From Arthrobacter sp. V1I9 (GTDB lineage Bacteria > Actinomycetota > Actinomycetes > Actinomycetales > Micrococcaceae): 64,000 nucleotides of DNA. The stretch spans positions 1,054,001 to 1,118,000 of the forward strand of contig NZ_JAUSYU010000001.1 in NCBI RefSeq assembly GCF_030817075.1, given 5' to 3'. Below, in pieces: positions 8,284 through 18,422 of this stretch. The position numbers were made by a program, and so were the translations under genes. Within the stretch, counting starts at the first letter, position 1. Every line of letters begins with the position of its first letter. The notes below the pieces were generated by a model. That model did no database searches. It was not told the DNA's origin and worked only from the letters and a program-made list of their open reading frames with translations.

Positions 8284-9645
8284 GTGTCTAGATTATTTGG
8301 AACTGATGGTGTCCGGGGGCTGGCGAACGGTCTGTTGACTGCGGAGCTGGCCATGCAGCTGGCCCAGGCGGCCGCCGTCGTGCTCGGCCACGACCGCAAT
8401 ACCAACGGCTCCAGGCCGCGCGCCGTAGTGGCGCGGGACCCGCGGGCCAGCGGCGAATTCATCGCCGCAGCGGTGGAAGCCGGGCTGTCCAGCTCCGGCG
8501 TTGACGTGTACGACGCCGGCGTCCTCCCCACCCCCGCCGCCGCCTACCTGGTAGCCGATCTGGACGCGGACTTCGGCGTGATGATCTCCGCCTCACATAA
8601 CCCGGCGCCGGACAACGGCATCAAGTTCTTCGCCCGCGGCGGCCAGAAGCTCCCCGACGAGGTCGAGGACGCCATCGAGGCGCAGATGTCGAAGGAAGCA
8701 GTGCGCCCGGTCGGAGCCGACGTCGGACGCATCCAGCGCTTCTCCGATGCGGAAGACCGCTACATCGTCCACCTCCTCCAGACGCTGCCGCACAGGCTGG
8801 ACGGCCTCACGGTTGTCCTGGACTGCGCCCACGGCGCCGCCAGCGGCTGCTCGCCCCAGGTGTTCAAGGACGCCGGCGCGAACGTCGTGGTCATCGGCGC
8901 GGACCCGGACGGCCACAACATCAACGACGGTGTCGGCTCCACCCATCTGGGTCCCCTCAAAGAAGCCGTGGTGAAGTACAGCGCAGACCTGGGCATTGCC
9001 CATGACGGCGACGCCGACCGCTGCCTCGCCGTGGACCACGAGGGCAACGAGGTGGACGGCGACCAGATCATGGCCATCCTCGCAGTCGCGCTGAAAGCCT
9101 CGGGCCAGCTCAGGGACGACGTCCTCGTAGCTACCGTAATGAGCAACCTGGGCCTCAAGATCGCGCTCCGCGACGCCGGCATCAGTATCCGCGAAACCGC
9201 AGTGGGGGACCGGTACGTCCTCGAGGAAATGCGCGACGGCGGCTTCAACCTCGGCGGCGAACAGTCGGGGCACGTCATATTCGCCGACCACGCCACCACC
9301 GGTGACGGTGTCCTCACCGGACTGCAGCTCGCAGCCCAGATTGCCCTGACCGGAAAGCCGCTCAAGGAACTGGCTACGGTAATGGCCAAGCTTCCGCAGG
9401 TACTCATCAACGTCAAGGGCGTGGACCGCACCAGGGTTGGCGGCAGCGAAGTGCTGGCCCAAGCTGTGGCAGCGGCCGAAGCCGCCTTGGGCGATACCGG
9501 CCGCGTCCTGCTCCGCCCCTCCGGGACCGAACCTGTTGTTCGCGTAATGGTGGAGGCTGCCGACGAAGAGACCGCACAGTCCATCGCCGAGCACCTGGCC
9601 CAGGTAGTCCGGGCCGAGCTGGCTTTGGAACTCGTCTCCGAGTAA
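8284..9645 (+). CDS. glmM: Phosphoglucosamine mutase
   Basis: This 453-residue enzyme converts glucosamine-6-phosphate to glucosamine-1-phosphate on the way to UDP-GlcNAc and peptidoglycan. The N-terminus [11 protein letters not shown] is the GlmM hallmark. The phosphoserine loop is [13 protein letters not shown] (about residues 101-113), the metal loop is HDGDADRC, and the sugar loop GGEQSGH follows. The C-terminal phosphate-binding [14 protein letters not shown] is also present. The start at GTG 8284 fits both the family N-terminus and the -10 box six bases upstream. glmS, the preceding step, lies 2.5 kb away on the same strand. Confidence 0.97.
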   Translation: MSRLFGTDGVRGLANGLLTAELAMQLAQAAAVVLGHDRNTNGSRPRAVVARDPRASGEFIAAAVEAGLSSSGVDVYDAGVLPTPAAAYLVADLDADFGVMISASHNPAPDNGIKFFARGGQKLPDEVEDAIEAQMSKEAVRPVGADVGRIQRFSDAEDRYIVHLLQTLPHRLDGLTVVLDCAHGAASGCSPQVFKDAGANVVVIGADPDGHNINDGVGSTHLGPLKEAVVKYSADLGIAHDGDADRCLAVDHEGNEVDGDQIMAILAVALKASGQLRDDVLVATVMSNLGLKIALRDAGISIRETAVGDRYVLEEMRDGGFNLGGEQSGHVIFADHATTGDGVLTGLQLAAQIALTGKPLKELATVMAKLPQVLINVKGVDRTRVGGSEVLAQAVAAAEAALGDTGRVLLRPSGTEPVVRVMVEAADEETAQSIAEHLAQVVRAELALELVSE

Positions 9646-9663
9646 CCCCCGTAATAGCGCAAA

Positions 9664-9693
9664 GCGGCCCGCCTCCTTTGGGAGGCGGGCCGC
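9664..9693. terminator. Bidirectional terminator between glmM and mscL
   Basis: GCGGCCCGCCTCC at 9664-9676 pairs perfectly with 9681-9693 across a TTTG loop. It lies between convergent glmM and mscL, so it can serve both. Confidence 0.8.
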
Positions 9694-9711
9694 TGGCGTT
9701 GGTGCGGGGAG

Positions 9712-10116
9712 TTACGAGGCCCGGCTCTTGAGGGCGTCCCGGATCTCGGTCAGAAGCGCGATCTGCGGGTCCTCCGCGGACACCTCTTTCACGTCCTGGT
9801 TGATCCCCAGCCGGCGGTTCCGGCGTTCGATCATCAGGTTCATCGGCATCACCACCACGAAGTAGATGGCCGCGGAAATTAGCAGGAAGTTGACGATGGC
9901 GGTCAGCAGGACACCGAACTCGATAAAGTTCCCGTTGAGGTCCACCCTGGCGAAACTGTCGAAGTTTGGGGCACCCACCAGCCCGGCAACGAACGGCATC
10001 AGCACCTTATTCACCAGCGCCGTAACCACCGCGCCGAAGGCAGTTCCTATAACGACGGCGACGGCAAGGTCAACAACGTTGCCCTTCATAATGAAATTCT
10101 TGAATCCAGTAAGCAT
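9712..10116 (-). CDS. mscL: Large-conductance mechanosensitive channel
   Basis: A 134-residue MscL. The N-terminus MLTGFKNFIMKGNVVDLAVAV is the amphipathic S1 helix and the beginning of TM1. TM2 is the segment LLTAIVNFLLISAAIYFVVV, and a charged C-terminal helix ends the protein. It opens under membrane tension to release solutes during hypo-osmotic shock. The ATG at 10116 is chosen over longer in-frame starts because it matches the family N-terminus and sits 7 nt after a TAGCGT -10 box (10124-10129). It follows the VanY-like gene by 23 bp, yet may also have its own leaderless promoter. Confidence 0.95.
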   Translation of the reverse strand: MLTGFKNFIMKGNVVDLAVAVVIGTAFGAVVTALVNKVLMPFVAGLVGAPNFDSFARVDLNGNFIEFGVLLTAIVNFLLISAAIYFVVVMPMNLMIERRNRRLGINQDVKEVSAEDPQIALLTEIRDALKSRAS

Positions 10117-10139
10117 GGAAATAACGCTAGCCCATCGCC

Positions 10140-11015
10140 CTATGGATACCCGGGCGCTGCCTCCACGCCAAAGTACTCCTCCAGCGTGTTGATGCCCCGG
10201 GTGACCATGTCCGTGGCCGTCTCCACCCCGATGTACCGCAGGTGCCACGGCTCGTAGTAGTACCCGGTGATCGGGTGGAGCATCCACGGGTACCGCACCA
10301 CAAACCCGAACTTGTGCCCGTTCGCTTTCGCCCACACGGCTGCGGGCTGGTCTGCGAAGCATGGCTGGAAGCTGCACACGCCCCCGCCGTCCGCGATATC
10401 GAAGGCCCAGCCGGTCTGGTGTTCGGAGTAGCCGGGCCGGGCGCTGGCCGTGTCCGCGTCGGCCTGGCCACGGGAGGCGACATACCCGTTGTACGTGACA
10501 ACCTGCGTGCCATAGGAGCGGTACCCGCTCGCGAGGACCATGGCTACGCCGTCCCGCGCGGCAGCCGCGAACATCGCTTCAGCCGCGGCCGCCGTCGGAC
10601 TGTTCAGCATTGCTGCCTCGCCGGAAACCGTTGTGGCAACGGCAGTCGGAACGAGGTTTGCCGGCACGTAGTCGGCCGGGACCAGCGGCCGGTGTTTGTT
10701 CACGACGACCCACGGGCTGGAAGGGTCGGTGAGGGAGAACTGCCGCGGCAGCGCAGAGGAGGGCGACGGCGTGGGGGACGGCTCGGGACGTGCGGGGGCC
10801 GCAGTCGTGGCCTCCGCCGTCGTGGTCGGTGAGGGAGAAAGCGACGGTGAGGCAGAGGCAGAAGCGAAGCCCGACGACGGCGCCGCCCCGGGTGCCCCCG
10901 GTGTGCAGGCCGCCAACACAGTCAGTCCTGCCCCCGCCGCGAGGAAGCGGGCGAAACTGCGGCGGCTCGTCGCCGTTTCAGCCCGTCCGGAGGGATTAGC
11001 GCAGTCGTAGCACAC
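10140..11015 (-). CDS. M15 (VanY-type) D-alanyl-D-alanine carboxypeptidase lipoprotein
   Basis: The protein has 291 residues. The N-terminus has a twin-arginine-like SRRSFARFL followed by a hydrophobic run and a lipobox LAAC at about residue 36, predicting a Tat-exported lipoprotein. A Pro/Ser/Ala/Thr-rich linker runs to about residue 95. The M15 domain carries SGYRSYGTQ, the zinc-ligand region PGYSEHQTGWAFDI and the catalytic EPWHLRYIG. It trims the terminal D-Ala from peptidoglycan stem peptides. The start is a GTG 5 bp after the coaA stop. An imperfect palindrome, TAGCACA-CC-TGTGCTA, spans the junction (11008-11023). Confidence 0.9.
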   Translation of the reverse strand: MCYDCANPSGRAETATSRRSFARFLAAGAGLTVLAACTPGAPGAAPSSGFASASASPSLSPSPTTTAEATTAAPARPEPSPTPSPSSALPRQFSLTDPSSPWVVVNKHRPLVPADYVPANLVPTAVATTVSGEAAMLNSPTAAAAEAMFAAAARDGVAMVLASGYRSYGTQVVTYNGYVASRGQADADTASARPGYSEHQTGWAFDIADGGGVCSFQPCFADQPAAVWAKANGHKFGFVVRYPWMLHPITGYYYEPWHLRYIGVETATDMVTRGINTLEEYFGVEAAPGYP

Positions 11016-11020
11016 CTGTG

Positions 11021-11989
11021 CTAGACCTTCCGGAGTAGCATCCGGCGGATCGAGTGGTCCGCCTCTTTGGTGAGTACCAGCTGTGCCCGGCCGCGGGTCG
11101 GGAGGACGTTCTCCTCCAGATTGGGCTCATTGATGCGCTTCCAGATATCGCGGGCGGTGCTCTCTGCCTCATCGTCCGAAAGTGCCGCGTACCGGTGGAA
11201 GTACGATTCCGGCTGCGCGAACGCGGTGGTACGGAGCTTGCGGAACCTGTCCACGTACCATTCCTCTATGTAGGAGGTTTTGGCGTCCACATAGATGGAG
11301 AAGTCGAAGAAATCGCTCAGCGCCAGCCCCTGCCGGCCGTCATGCCGGGGCCGTGCCGGGGCCAGGACGTTGAGCCCTTCCACAATCAGCACGTCGGGAC
11401 GGCGGACCACCACTTCCTTGCCCGGAACGATGTCGTAGGTGACGTGGGAATACCAAGGCGCCCGCACTTCCTCGGCGCCGCTCTTGATTTCGCTCACAAA
11501 ACGCAGGAGCGCGCGGCGGTCGTAGGACTCCGGGAAGCCCTTGCGCTCCAGCAGCTGCCGCCGCTTCAGTTCGGCCAGCGGGTACAGGAAACCGTCAGTG
11601 GTGATGAGTTCCACATTCGGGGTGCCCGGCCAGCGGCGCAGCATTTCGCGGAGCACGCGGGCGATGGTGGACTTCCCGACAGCGACTGATCCCGCCACGC
11701 CGATCACAAACGGGGTGCGCTGGGTCTGCTCACCCAGGAAGGTGGTGGTGGCGGCGTGCAGCTGGCCCGCTGCCTCGACATACAGGTGCAGCAGCCGGGA
11801 CAGCGGAAGGTAAACGTCCCGTACTTCCCTGATATCGAGCGGGTCGCCAAGTCCCCGGAGGCGGACGATGTCCTCCTGGTTAAGGGGCTGTTCCATCTCG
11901 TCTGCAAGCCGGGACCAGGTTTGCCGGTCCAGCTCAACGAACGGGGAGACGCCTTCGCCGTTCGCGTCATTGCGTTGCACAGTCACCAT
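11021..11989 (-). CDS. coaA: Type I pantothenate kinase
   Basis: CoaA phosphorylates pantothenate with ATP, the committed step to coenzyme A. It has a Walker [13 protein letters not shown], the TTDGFLYP loop, and IVEGLNVL. The [18 protein letters not shown] stretch is typical of the prokaryotic type I enzyme. The chosen ATG at 11989 gives 322 residues. A longer reading from the ATG at 12034 is less likely, because a TATAAA -10 element at 12036-12041 would place the transcript start near 12029, downstream of that ATG. It leads a probable three-gene minus-strand unit with the VanY-like gene and mscL. Confidence 0.95.
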   Translation of the reverse strand: MVTVQRNDANGEGVSPFVELDRQTWSRLADEMEQPLNQEDIVRLRGLGDPLDIREVRDVYLPLSRLLHLYVEAAGQLHAATTTFLGEQTQRTPFVIGVAGSVAVGKSTIARVLREMLRRWPGTPNVELITTDGFLYPLAELKRRQLLERKGFPESYDRRALLRFVSEIKSGAEEVRAPWYSHVTYDIVPGKEVVVRRPDVLIVEGLNVLAPARPRHDGRQGLALSDFFDFSIYVDAKTSYIEEWYVDRFRKLRTTAFAQPESYFHRYAALSDDEAESTARDIWKRINEPNLEENVLPTRGRAQLVLTKEADHSIRRMLLRKV

Positions 11990-12035
11990 AGAGATTCTGC
12001 CCCCAGCCCGGCTGAGAGCGAAATGCGGGCGCACG

Positions 12036-12041
12036 TTTATA
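12036..12041 (-). promoter_or_regulatory. Candidate -10 box for coaA
   Basis: TATAAA reads on the minus strand, about 47 bases before the chosen coaA start. No good -35 was found. It helps decide the start codon. Confidence 0.4.
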
Positions 12042-12109
12042 AGGGGGAGTGCGCAACAGAAGTGGCTCCCGGGACGCTTCCCGGTTTAGATCTCAGGCAC
12101 CCCTGCCGA

Positions 12110-12115
12110 TAGTCT
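12110..12115 (+). promoter_or_regulatory. -10 box for leaderless glmS
   Basis: TAGTCT lies 7 nt before the glmS ATG, predicting a leaderless transcript. Confidence 0.55.
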
Positions 12116-12122
12116 TGAGCCT

Positions 12123-14010
12123 ATGTGTGGAATCGTAGGATACGTGGGCCGTTCTAATCACGGCGGAAGTCACAGTGCGCTGGACGTAGTTCTTGAGGGA
12201 CTGCGCCGGCTGGAGTACCGGGGCTACGACTCCGCAGGGGTCGCGGTGGTGTCCCAGGGTTTGATTGAGTCCCGGAAGAAGTCGGGGAAGCTGAGCAACC
12301 TGATCACCGAGCTGGAGGAACGTCCGCTGCCGGAGACGGTGACCGGGATCGGCCACACCCGCTGGGCCACCCATGGCGGGCCGACGGACCGTAACGCGCA
12401 CCCGCACCTGGCCGATGGCGGCCGGCTCGCCGTGATCCACAACGGTATTATTGAAAACTTCGCCGAGCTCAAGCTTGAGCTGCTGGAAAAGGGTGTGGGA
12501 GTTCCTGTCCGAGACGGACACCGAGGTGGCCGCGGCGCTGCTGGCGGACATCTTCCGCAACAAGCTCGGCGGGGACGTGTCCGACGGCGGCCTCACCCGC
12601 GCGATGGAGCTCGCCTGCCAGCGGCTTGAGGGTGCCTTCACCCTCCTCGCCGTGCACGCGGACCAGCCCGACGTCGTCGTGGCCGCCCGCCGCAACTCAC
12701 CGCTGGTGGTGGGCCTGGGCGAGGGCGAGAACTTCCTGGGCTCGGACGTGTCCGGGTTCATTGACTACACCCGCCGTGCGGTTGAGCTGGGCCAGGACCA
12801 GATCGTCACCATCACCGCGGACGCCGTGGACATCACCGACTTCTTCGGCAACCCGGCCGCGGGCAAGGAATACCACGTTGACTGGGACCCGGCCTCGGCC
12901 AAGAAGGACGGCTTCAGCTCCTTCATGGAGAAGGAAATCCACGATCAGCCGGACGCCGTCCGGCAGACCCTGCTGGGCCGCTCTGACCTCAACGGAAATC
13001 TCACCCTTGACGAGGTCCGGATCGACCCGGAGCTGCTGAAGCAGGTCAACAAGATCATCGTCCTGGCCTGCGGCACCGCCGCGTACGCCGGCACGGTGGC
13101 GAAGTACGCGATCGAGAACTGGTGCCGGATCCCCACTGAGGTGGAGCTCGCGCACGAGTTCCGCTACCGCGACCCCATCCTGGATGAAAACACCCTGGTG
13201 GTCTCCATCAGCCAGTCCGGCGAAACCATGGACACCTTGATGGCCGTCCGCTACGCCCGGGAACAGGGCGCCAAGACCATCTCGATCTGCAACACCAACG
13301 GCTCCACCATCCCGCGCGAATCCGACGCTGTGCTGTACACCCACGCCGGCCCGGAGATCGCGGTGGCTTCCACCAAGGCGTTCCTGGCCCAGATTACCGC
13401 CGCGTACCTGCTGGGCCTGTACCTGGCGCAGCTGCGTGGGAACATCTTCTCCGGGCAGATCAAGGATGTCCTCGCGGACCTGGGCAAGATCCCGGACAAG
13501 ATCCAGACCATCCTCGACAATGCGGGACCCCTGCGTGAACTGGCCCGCAGCATGGCAGATGAGCAGTCCGTCCTGTTCCTGGGCCGCCACGTGGGCTACC
13601 CGGTCGCTTTGGAAGGTGCGCTGAAGCTGAAGGAAATTGCGTACATCCACGCCGAGGGCTTCGCCGCCGGTGAGCTCAAGCACGGCCCGATCGCCCTGAT
13701 CGATGAGGGCAAGCCGGTGTTCGTGGTGGTCCCGTCCCCGCGCGGCCGCGATTCCCTGCACGCCAAGGTGGTCTCCAACATCCAGGAAGTCCGCGCCCGT
13801 GGCGCCCGCACCCTGGTCATTGCCGAGGAAGGCGACGAGGCCGTGAAGGCTTACGCCGAGTACGTCTTCTACGTCCCCGAAACCCCCACGCTGCTGATGC
13901 CGCTGCTGACCACCGTCCCGCTGCAGATCTTCGCCGCGGAACTCGCCGCAGCCAAGGGCTACGACGTGGACCAGCCCCGCAACCTCGCCAAGAGCGTCAC
14001 CGTCGAGTAA
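12123..14010 (+). CDS. glmS: Glutamine--fructose-6-phosphate aminotransferase, frameshifted in this sequence
   Basis: GlmS makes glucosamine-6-phosphate from fructose-6-phosphate and glutamine. The start shows the Ntn-amidotransferase N-terminus MCGIVGYVG with the Cys nucleophile. GHTRWATHG and IHNGIIEN follow. The frame then shifts at the GGG run 12497-12499: the expected ...[14 protein letters not shown] continues only if one G is removed. The second part encodes the rest of the amidotransferase domain and two SIS sugar-isomerase domains ([29 protein letters not shown]). It ends in [11 protein letters not shown]. With one base removed it is 628 residues, full length. The reading is otherwise intact, so this is more likely a sequence error or very recent mutation than an old pseudogene. 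Confidence 0.93.
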
Positions 14011-14044
14011 CTGCGGATCGGCGACGCGCCGGTTGTTTTGCACC

Positions 14045-14077
14045 GAACGCCCCGGGCTCTGGCCTGGGGCGTTCTTT
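14045..14077 (+). terminator. Intrinsic terminator after glmS
   Basis: GAACGCCCCGGGC at 14045-14057 pairs with GCCTGGGGCGTTC at 14062-14074 (one G-U) around TCTG, followed by TTTG. Confidence 0.8.
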
Positions 14078-14123
14078 GTACCTGGTGCCGGGACGGCGCA
14101 CCGGGAGCGCAGGAACGTCACCG

Positions 14124-14129
14124 TAGAAT
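14124..14129 (+). promoter_or_regulatory. -10 box for leaderless acpS
   Basis: TAGAAT, a near-consensus -10, lies 7 nt before the acpS ATG. Confidence 0.6.
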
Positions 14130-14136
14130 AAGCCGC

Positions 14137-14484
14137 ATGATTGTTGGCATAGGCGTAGACGTTGTAGACATCGAGCGGTTCGGCCGCCAGCTTGAGCGCA
14201 CCCCCGGCCTGAAGGACCGGCTGTTCGTCCCCGCCGAGCGGGAGCTGAACACCCGCTCGCTGGCCGCAAGGTTCGCTGCGAAGGAAGCTGTGGCGAAGGT
14301 CCTCGGTGCGCCGGCCGGCATGAACTGGCAGGACTGCTGGATCGGCCTGGACCACAACGGCCCCACCGTCCAGGTCAAGGGCACCGTGCTGGCCGTCGCC
14401 GAGTCCAAGGGCGTCAAGCGCTGGCACCTCTCCATCAGCCACGACGGCGGCATCGCCACGGCCACGGTCCTGGCCGAAGGCTGA
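14137..14484 (+). CDS. acpS: Holo-[acyl-carrier-protein] synthase
   Basis: The 115-residue AcpS transfers 4'-phosphopantetheine from CoA to acyl carrier protein. Motifs are the N-terminal [12 protein letters not shown] (with the Mg-binding Asp) and the [13 protein letters not shown] helix. The ending [17 protein letters not shown] is also typical. Start at ATG 14137 gives the canonical MIVGIG N-terminus; a longer in-frame reading begins inside the glmS terminator and is rejected. A TAGAAT box 7 nt upstream supports a leaderless transcript. nnrDE follows after 23 bp, and coaA, which supplies CoA, is nearby. Confidence 0.95.
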   Translation: MIVGIGVDVVDIERFGRQLERTPGLKDRLFVPAERELNTRSLAARFAAKEAVAKVLGAPAGMNWQDCWIGLDHNGPTVQVKGTVLAVAESKGVKRWHLSISHDGGIATATVLAEG

Positions 14485-14507
14485 ACCGGCCCGCTGCAAC
14501 TGACAAC

Positions 14508-16097
14508 GTGATCAGCGCCTACACCGGAACCCAGGTTCGGGAAGCCGAGGAACCCCTCCTGGCCGCCAGCCTGGGCGACGTCCTGATGCAGCGCGCGGCC
14601 CACGGGCTGGCCCACGCCGTGGTGCTCGAGCTCAGGTCCCTCAGCCGCCGGCTCTACGGCTCCAATGTTGTGGTGCTCACCGGCAAAGGCAACAACGGCG
14701 GGGACGGTCTTTACGCCGGTGCTGCCCTCGCCGCCCGGGGGATGCGTACGACGGCGGTGCTTACCGCTGACTCAGCCCATCCCAAAGCCCTGGCTGCTTT
14801 TAGGCGCGCCGGCGGCAGGGTCCGGCAGCTTACCGACGCGGCACTCAGCGATCTGGCCGCAGAAGCGGTGCGCGCCGACGTCGTCATCGATGCTGTGCTG
14901 GGGACAGGTGCGAAAGGCGGGCTGCGGGGGAGTGCCGCCGGCCTGGTCAATGCCATCGCGGATGGCCGGGGACACACTGCCGGTCTTGTTGTGGCCTGCG
15001 ACCTGCCCAGCGGCGTCGACGCCGATACCGGCGACGTGTCCGGACCGGTGCTGTCCGCGGATGTCACAGTGACGTTCGGCGCGGCCAAAGCCGGCCTGCT
15101 GGCTGACCCCGGTGCCGATCATGCCGGCAGGGTGGAAGTGGTGCCCATCGGCATCGAGGAGAATTTCGGCCGACCGGCCGTTCGCCGGCTCGAAGATGAA
15201 GACCTCGCGAACCTTCTTCCCCACCCTGCCCGGCGTTCCCACAAGTACTCGCGGGGAGTCCTGGGAGTGGTGGCGGGATCGGCTGACTATCCCGGCGCGG
15301 CCGTCCTGGCATGCCGGGGAGCCCTGGCAGCTGGGGTGGGGATGGTCCGGTACCTCGGGCCGCCCGAGGTCGCCGACCTGGTCCGTCAATCCTGCCCTGA
15401 AGTTGTCTGCAGTACCGGCACGGTAGCGGATAACCAGGTCCAGGCGTGGCTGGTGGGTTCAGGCATGGGACCAGCAGACCACGAACAGCTGCAGCGCGCC
15501 CGGGACGCCGTCGACTCCGGCCTCCCCGTGGTGGCCGACGCCGGTGCCCTGCCCGCCCTCCCTGATGTGCTCGCCCCGCACGTGGTGCTGACACCGCACG
15601 CCGGCGAGCTCGCCGCACTGTTGAAGCGGCTGGGCGCTGACCAGGACCGCGCCGGAGTAGAGGCAGGAACCCTCGAGGCCGCGCGCCAGGCCGCCACCCT
15701 CACCGGCGCGACGGTCCTGCTTAAGGGCGCCACCACGCTGGTCGCAGCACCGTCCGGGGATGTGTACAGCCAGGCCGACGGCACCCCCTGGCTCGCCACC
15801 GCAGGCAGCGGAGACGTGCTCGCGGGCATCATCGGTGCGCTGCTCGCCCAGGCGGGTCCCGACGTCGGACGCTTACGAATGCAGGGGGCAAAAGAGGAGG
15901 GGCATTGGGCTGCCGTGGCTGCGCTGGGAGCCGCGCTGCATGGCCGGGCCGGGAGGGCGGCGTCGGACGCCAGCTCCGGCGGGCCGATCGCTGCTGGCGG
16001 AATCGCCGACTCCTTACCCCAAATTTGGGGTAAAGTAAGCACGCTTAGTAACTCTGGGTCCCGGAAGCGTAATAGTCGTACCCAGCCGTTACGGTAG
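14508..16097 (+). CDS. nnrD: Bifunctional NAD(P)H-hydrate repair enzyme (epimerase + ADP-dependent dehydratase)
   Basis: This is a 529-residue fusion that repairs damaged NAD(P)H hydrates. Residues 1 to about 225 are the YjeF-N epimerase domain (GKGNNGGDGLYAGAALAARG, VIDAVLGTGAKGGLRG, CDLPSGVDADTGDVSG). From about 235 it is the ribokinase-like dehydratase domain, with HKYSRGVLGVVAGS, LTPHAGELAALL, LLKGATTLVAAP and the ADP-binding ATAGSGDVLAG. The final ~35 residues (after GRAGRAASD) are not typical and overlie a perfect 20-bp palindrome, so the extreme C-terminus may be shaped by the downstream regulatory sequence. Start is GTG 14508. Confidence 0.93.
   Translation: MISAYTGTQVREAEEPLLAASLGDVLMQRAAHGLAHAVVLELRSLSRRLYGSNVVVLTGKGNNGGDGLYAGAALAARGMRTTAVLTADSAHPKALAAFRRAGGRVRQLTDAALSDLAAEAVRADVVIDAVLGTGAKGGLRGSAAGLVNAIADGRGHTAGLVVACDLPSGVDADTGDVSGPVLSADVTVTFGAAKAGLLADPGADHAGRVEVVPIGIEENFGRPAVRRLEDEDLANLLPHPARRSHKYSRGVLGVVAGSADYPGAAVLACRGALAAGVGMVRYLGPPEVADLVRQSCPEVVCSTGTVADNQVQAWLVGSGMGPADHEQLQRARDAVDSGLPVVADAGALPALPDVLAPHVVLTPHAGELAALLKRLGADQDRAGVEAGTLEAARQAATLTGATVLLKGATTLVAAPSGDVYSQADGTPWLATAGSGDVLAGIIGALLAQAGPDVGRLRMQGAKEEGHWAAVAALGAALHGRAGRAASDASSGGPIAAGGIADSLPQIWGKVSTLSNSGSRKRNSRTQPLR
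16014..16033. promoter_or_regulatory. Perfect 20-bp palindrome upstream of glgX-treY-treZ
   Basis: TTACCCCAAATTTGGGGTAA is exactly self-complementary and lies inside the 3' end of nnrD, 131 bp before glgX. The size and symmetry fit an operator for a dimeric repressor. The natural target is the trehalose operon downstream (inference). No regulator gene is adjacent. Confidence 0.6.
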
Positions 16098-16163
16098 GCA
16101 TTAGTTCGCACCGGCAGCAGTGGGCCCTGTCCTTCTGCTGCCGAAATTTCAACGAGGAGCATT

Positions 16164-18422
16164 ATGGAAGTCTGGCCTGGATCGGCTTATCCCCTTGGCG
16201 CCACCTACAACGGGACCGGCACCAACTTTGCCCTGTTCAGCGAACGTGCTGAAAAAGTGGAACTCTGCCTTTTTGACGACGACGGCAAGGAAACCCGCAT
16301 CGCGCTGGACGAGGTGGACGGGTACGTCTGGCACTGCTACATCCCGCAGATCCAGCCCGGCCAGAAGTACGGCTACCGGGTCCACGGCCCCTACGACCCT
16401 GCTTCCGGCAACCGTTTCAACCCCAACAAGCTGTTGCTGGACCCCTACGCCAAGGCCGTCCACGGCCAGGTGGACTGGGATCCGTCGCTGTTCACCTACA
16501 ACCTGGGCGAAGAGCCGGACACCATCAATAACGAGGACTCCGCCAGCCACATGATGATGGGCGTGGTCATCAACCCGTTCTTCGACTGGGACGGCGACCA
16601 GAACCTGCGGATTCCGTATCACCAGTCGGTCATCTACGAAGCCCACGTCAAGGGCCTCACCCAGCTGCACCCGGAGATTCCCGAGGAACAGCGCGGGACG
16701 TACGCCGGCGTGGCGCACCCCGCCGTCATCTCCCACCTGCAGAAGCTCGGTGTCACCGCCATCGAACTGATGCCCGTGCACCAGTTCGTCAACGACGGCA
16801 CCCTGCAGGACAAGGGCCTGAACAACTACTGGGGCTACAACACCATCGGCTTCTTCGCGCCGCAGAACACCTACAGCTCCACCGGCGATACCGGCCAGCA
16901 GGTCCAGGACTTCAAAGCCATGGTCCGCTCGCTCCACAAGGCAGGCATTGAGGTCATCCTCGACGTCGTCTACAACCACACCGCCGAAGGCAACCACCTT
17001 GGCCCCACGCTGTCCTTCAAGGGCATCGACAACGCCGCCTACTACCGGTTGATGGAGGGCGACGAAAAGCACTACATGGACTACACCGGCACCGGCAACA
17101 CCCTGAACGTCCGCCAGCCGCACTCCCTGCAGTTGCTCATGGACTCGCTGCGCTACTGGGTCACCGAAATGCATGTGGACGGCTTCCGCTTCGACCTGGC
17201 ATCCACCCTGGCCCGCGAGTTCTACGACGTGGACAAGCTGTCCACCTTCTTCGAACTCATCCAGCAGGACCCGGTGGTCTCCCAGGTCAAGCTCATCGCC
17301 GAGCCCTGGGACGTGGGCCCCGGCGGCTACCAGGTGGGCAACTTCCCGCCGCAGTGGACGGAATGGAACGGCAAGTACCGCGATACCGTCCGTGACTTCT
17401 GGCGCGGTGAGCCCGCAACCTTGGGCGAATTCGCCTCCCGCATCACCGGTTCGGCAGACCTGTACGAGCACTCCGGCCGACGTCCCGTGGCGTCCATCAA
17501 CTTCGTCACTGCCCACGACGGCTTCACCCTGGCGGACCTGGTGTCCTACAACGAGAAGCACAACGAGGCCAACGGCGAGGGGAACAACGACGGCGAGTCC
17601 CACAACCGGTCCTGGAACTGTGGCGCCGAGGGCCCCACGGATGATCCCGAGGTCCTCGGCCTGCGGGCCCGCCAGCAGCGCAACTTCATCGCCTCGCTGC
17701 TGCTGTCACAGGGCGTGCCCATGCTCCTGCACGGCGACGAAATGGGACGCACCCAGCAGGGCAACAACAACGGCTACTGCCAGGACTCCGAGCTGACCTG
17801 GATCAACTGGGAGACCATTGACCAGCCGTTGGTCGAGTTCACCGCGGCGGTCAACGCCCTCCGCGCCAAGCACCCCACGTTCCGGCGCAGCCGTTTCTTC
17901 GACGGCAGGCCGGTCCTGCGGGGCGAGGGCGAGCGGCTGCCGGACATCGTATGGCTGGACCCGGACGGCGAAACCATGAAGCCCGAGGCCTGGGACAGCG
18001 GGTTCGGCCGGTCCGTGGGCGTCTTCCTTAACGGCGACGGCATTCAGGGCAAGGACAGCCGCGGCCGCCGGATCACCGACGTCAGCTTCCTGCTGTACTT
18101 CAACGCGCACGATGACACCGTTAAGTTCACGCTCCCGTCCGACGAATACGCCCCTGCCTGGGACGTTATGATCGACACCGCCGGGCAGAACGCGGACACC
18201 GAGCCCGTTGCCGCCGGAGAGCCGCTGCCCGTGGAAGCCAAGTCCCTGGTGGTCCTGCGGGCCCACACCGTCGAGGAAGTGGAGCCGGACCACTCCGTTG
18301 CTGCATCCCTCGCGGCGCTGACGCAGGCCACCACCAGCGAAGCGGAATCCATCAGCACCCCTGTTATCGCTGAACCCGGGAAGACCACCAAGGTGGGGGC
18401 GCGGAAGGCGGGCGAGAAGTGA
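16164..18422 (+). CDS. glgX: Glycogen debranching enzyme (GlgX/TreX)
   Basis: A 752-residue GH13 isoamylase-type enzyme that hydrolyses alpha-1,6 branches of glycogen. An N-terminal CBM48-like domain ([19 protein letters not shown]) is followed by the GH13 barrel. It has [13 protein letters not shown] (region I), DGFRFDLAS with the nucleophile Asp, [11 protein letters not shown] with the acid Glu, and TAHDGF. Start ATG 16164 is preceded by GAGGAG. The gene is joined to treY by a GTGA overlap and sits in the classical treX-treY-treZ order, so its job is to deliver linear maltodextrins for trehalose synthesis. Its last ~60 residues are low-complexity Ala/Thr/Ser. Confidence 0.95.
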   Translation: MEVWPGSAYPLGATYNGTGTNFALFSERAEKVELCLFDDDGKETRIALDEVDGYVWHCYIPQIQPGQKYGYRVHGPYDPASGNRFNPNKLLLDPYAKAVHGQVDWDPSLFTYNLGEEPDTINNEDSASHMMMGVVINPFFDWDGDQNLRIPYHQSVIYEAHVKGLTQLHPEIPEEQRGTYAGVAHPAVISHLQKLGVTAIELMPVHQFVNDGTLQDKGLNNYWGYNTIGFFAPQNTYSSTGDTGQQVQDFKAMVRSLHKAGIEVILDVVYNHTAEGNHLGPTLSFKGIDNAAYYRLMEGDEKHYMDYTGTGNTLNVRQPHSLQLLMDSLRYWVTEMHVDGFRFDLASTLAREFYDVDKLSTFFELIQQDPVVSQVKLIAEPWDVGPGGYQVGNFPPQWTEWNGKYRDTVRDFWRGEPATLGEFASRITGSADLYEHSGRRPVASINFVTAHDGFTLADLVSYNEKHNEANGEGNNDGESHNRSWNCGAEGPTDDPEVLGLRARQQRNFIASLLLSQGVPMLLHGDEMGRTQQGNNNGYCQDSELTWINWETIDQPLVEFTAAVNALRAKHPTFRRSRFFDGRPVLRGEGERLPDIVWLDPDGETMKPEAWDSGFGRSVGVFLNGDGIQGKDSRGRRITDVSFLLYFNAHDDTVKFTLPSDEYAPAWDVMIDTAGQNADTEPVAAGEPLPVEAKSLVVLRAHTVEEVEPDHSVAASLAALTQATTSEAESISTPVIAEPGKTTKVGARKAGEK

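Noticed and set aside
12034..12034. Longer coaA start at 12034
   Set aside because: The TATAAA element would place the transcript start downstream of this ATG, and the extra residues are not family-like.
12697..14499. 600-residue open frame antisense to glmS and acpS
   Set aside because: It is a GC-rich shadow of well-identified plus-strand genes, with no family motif.
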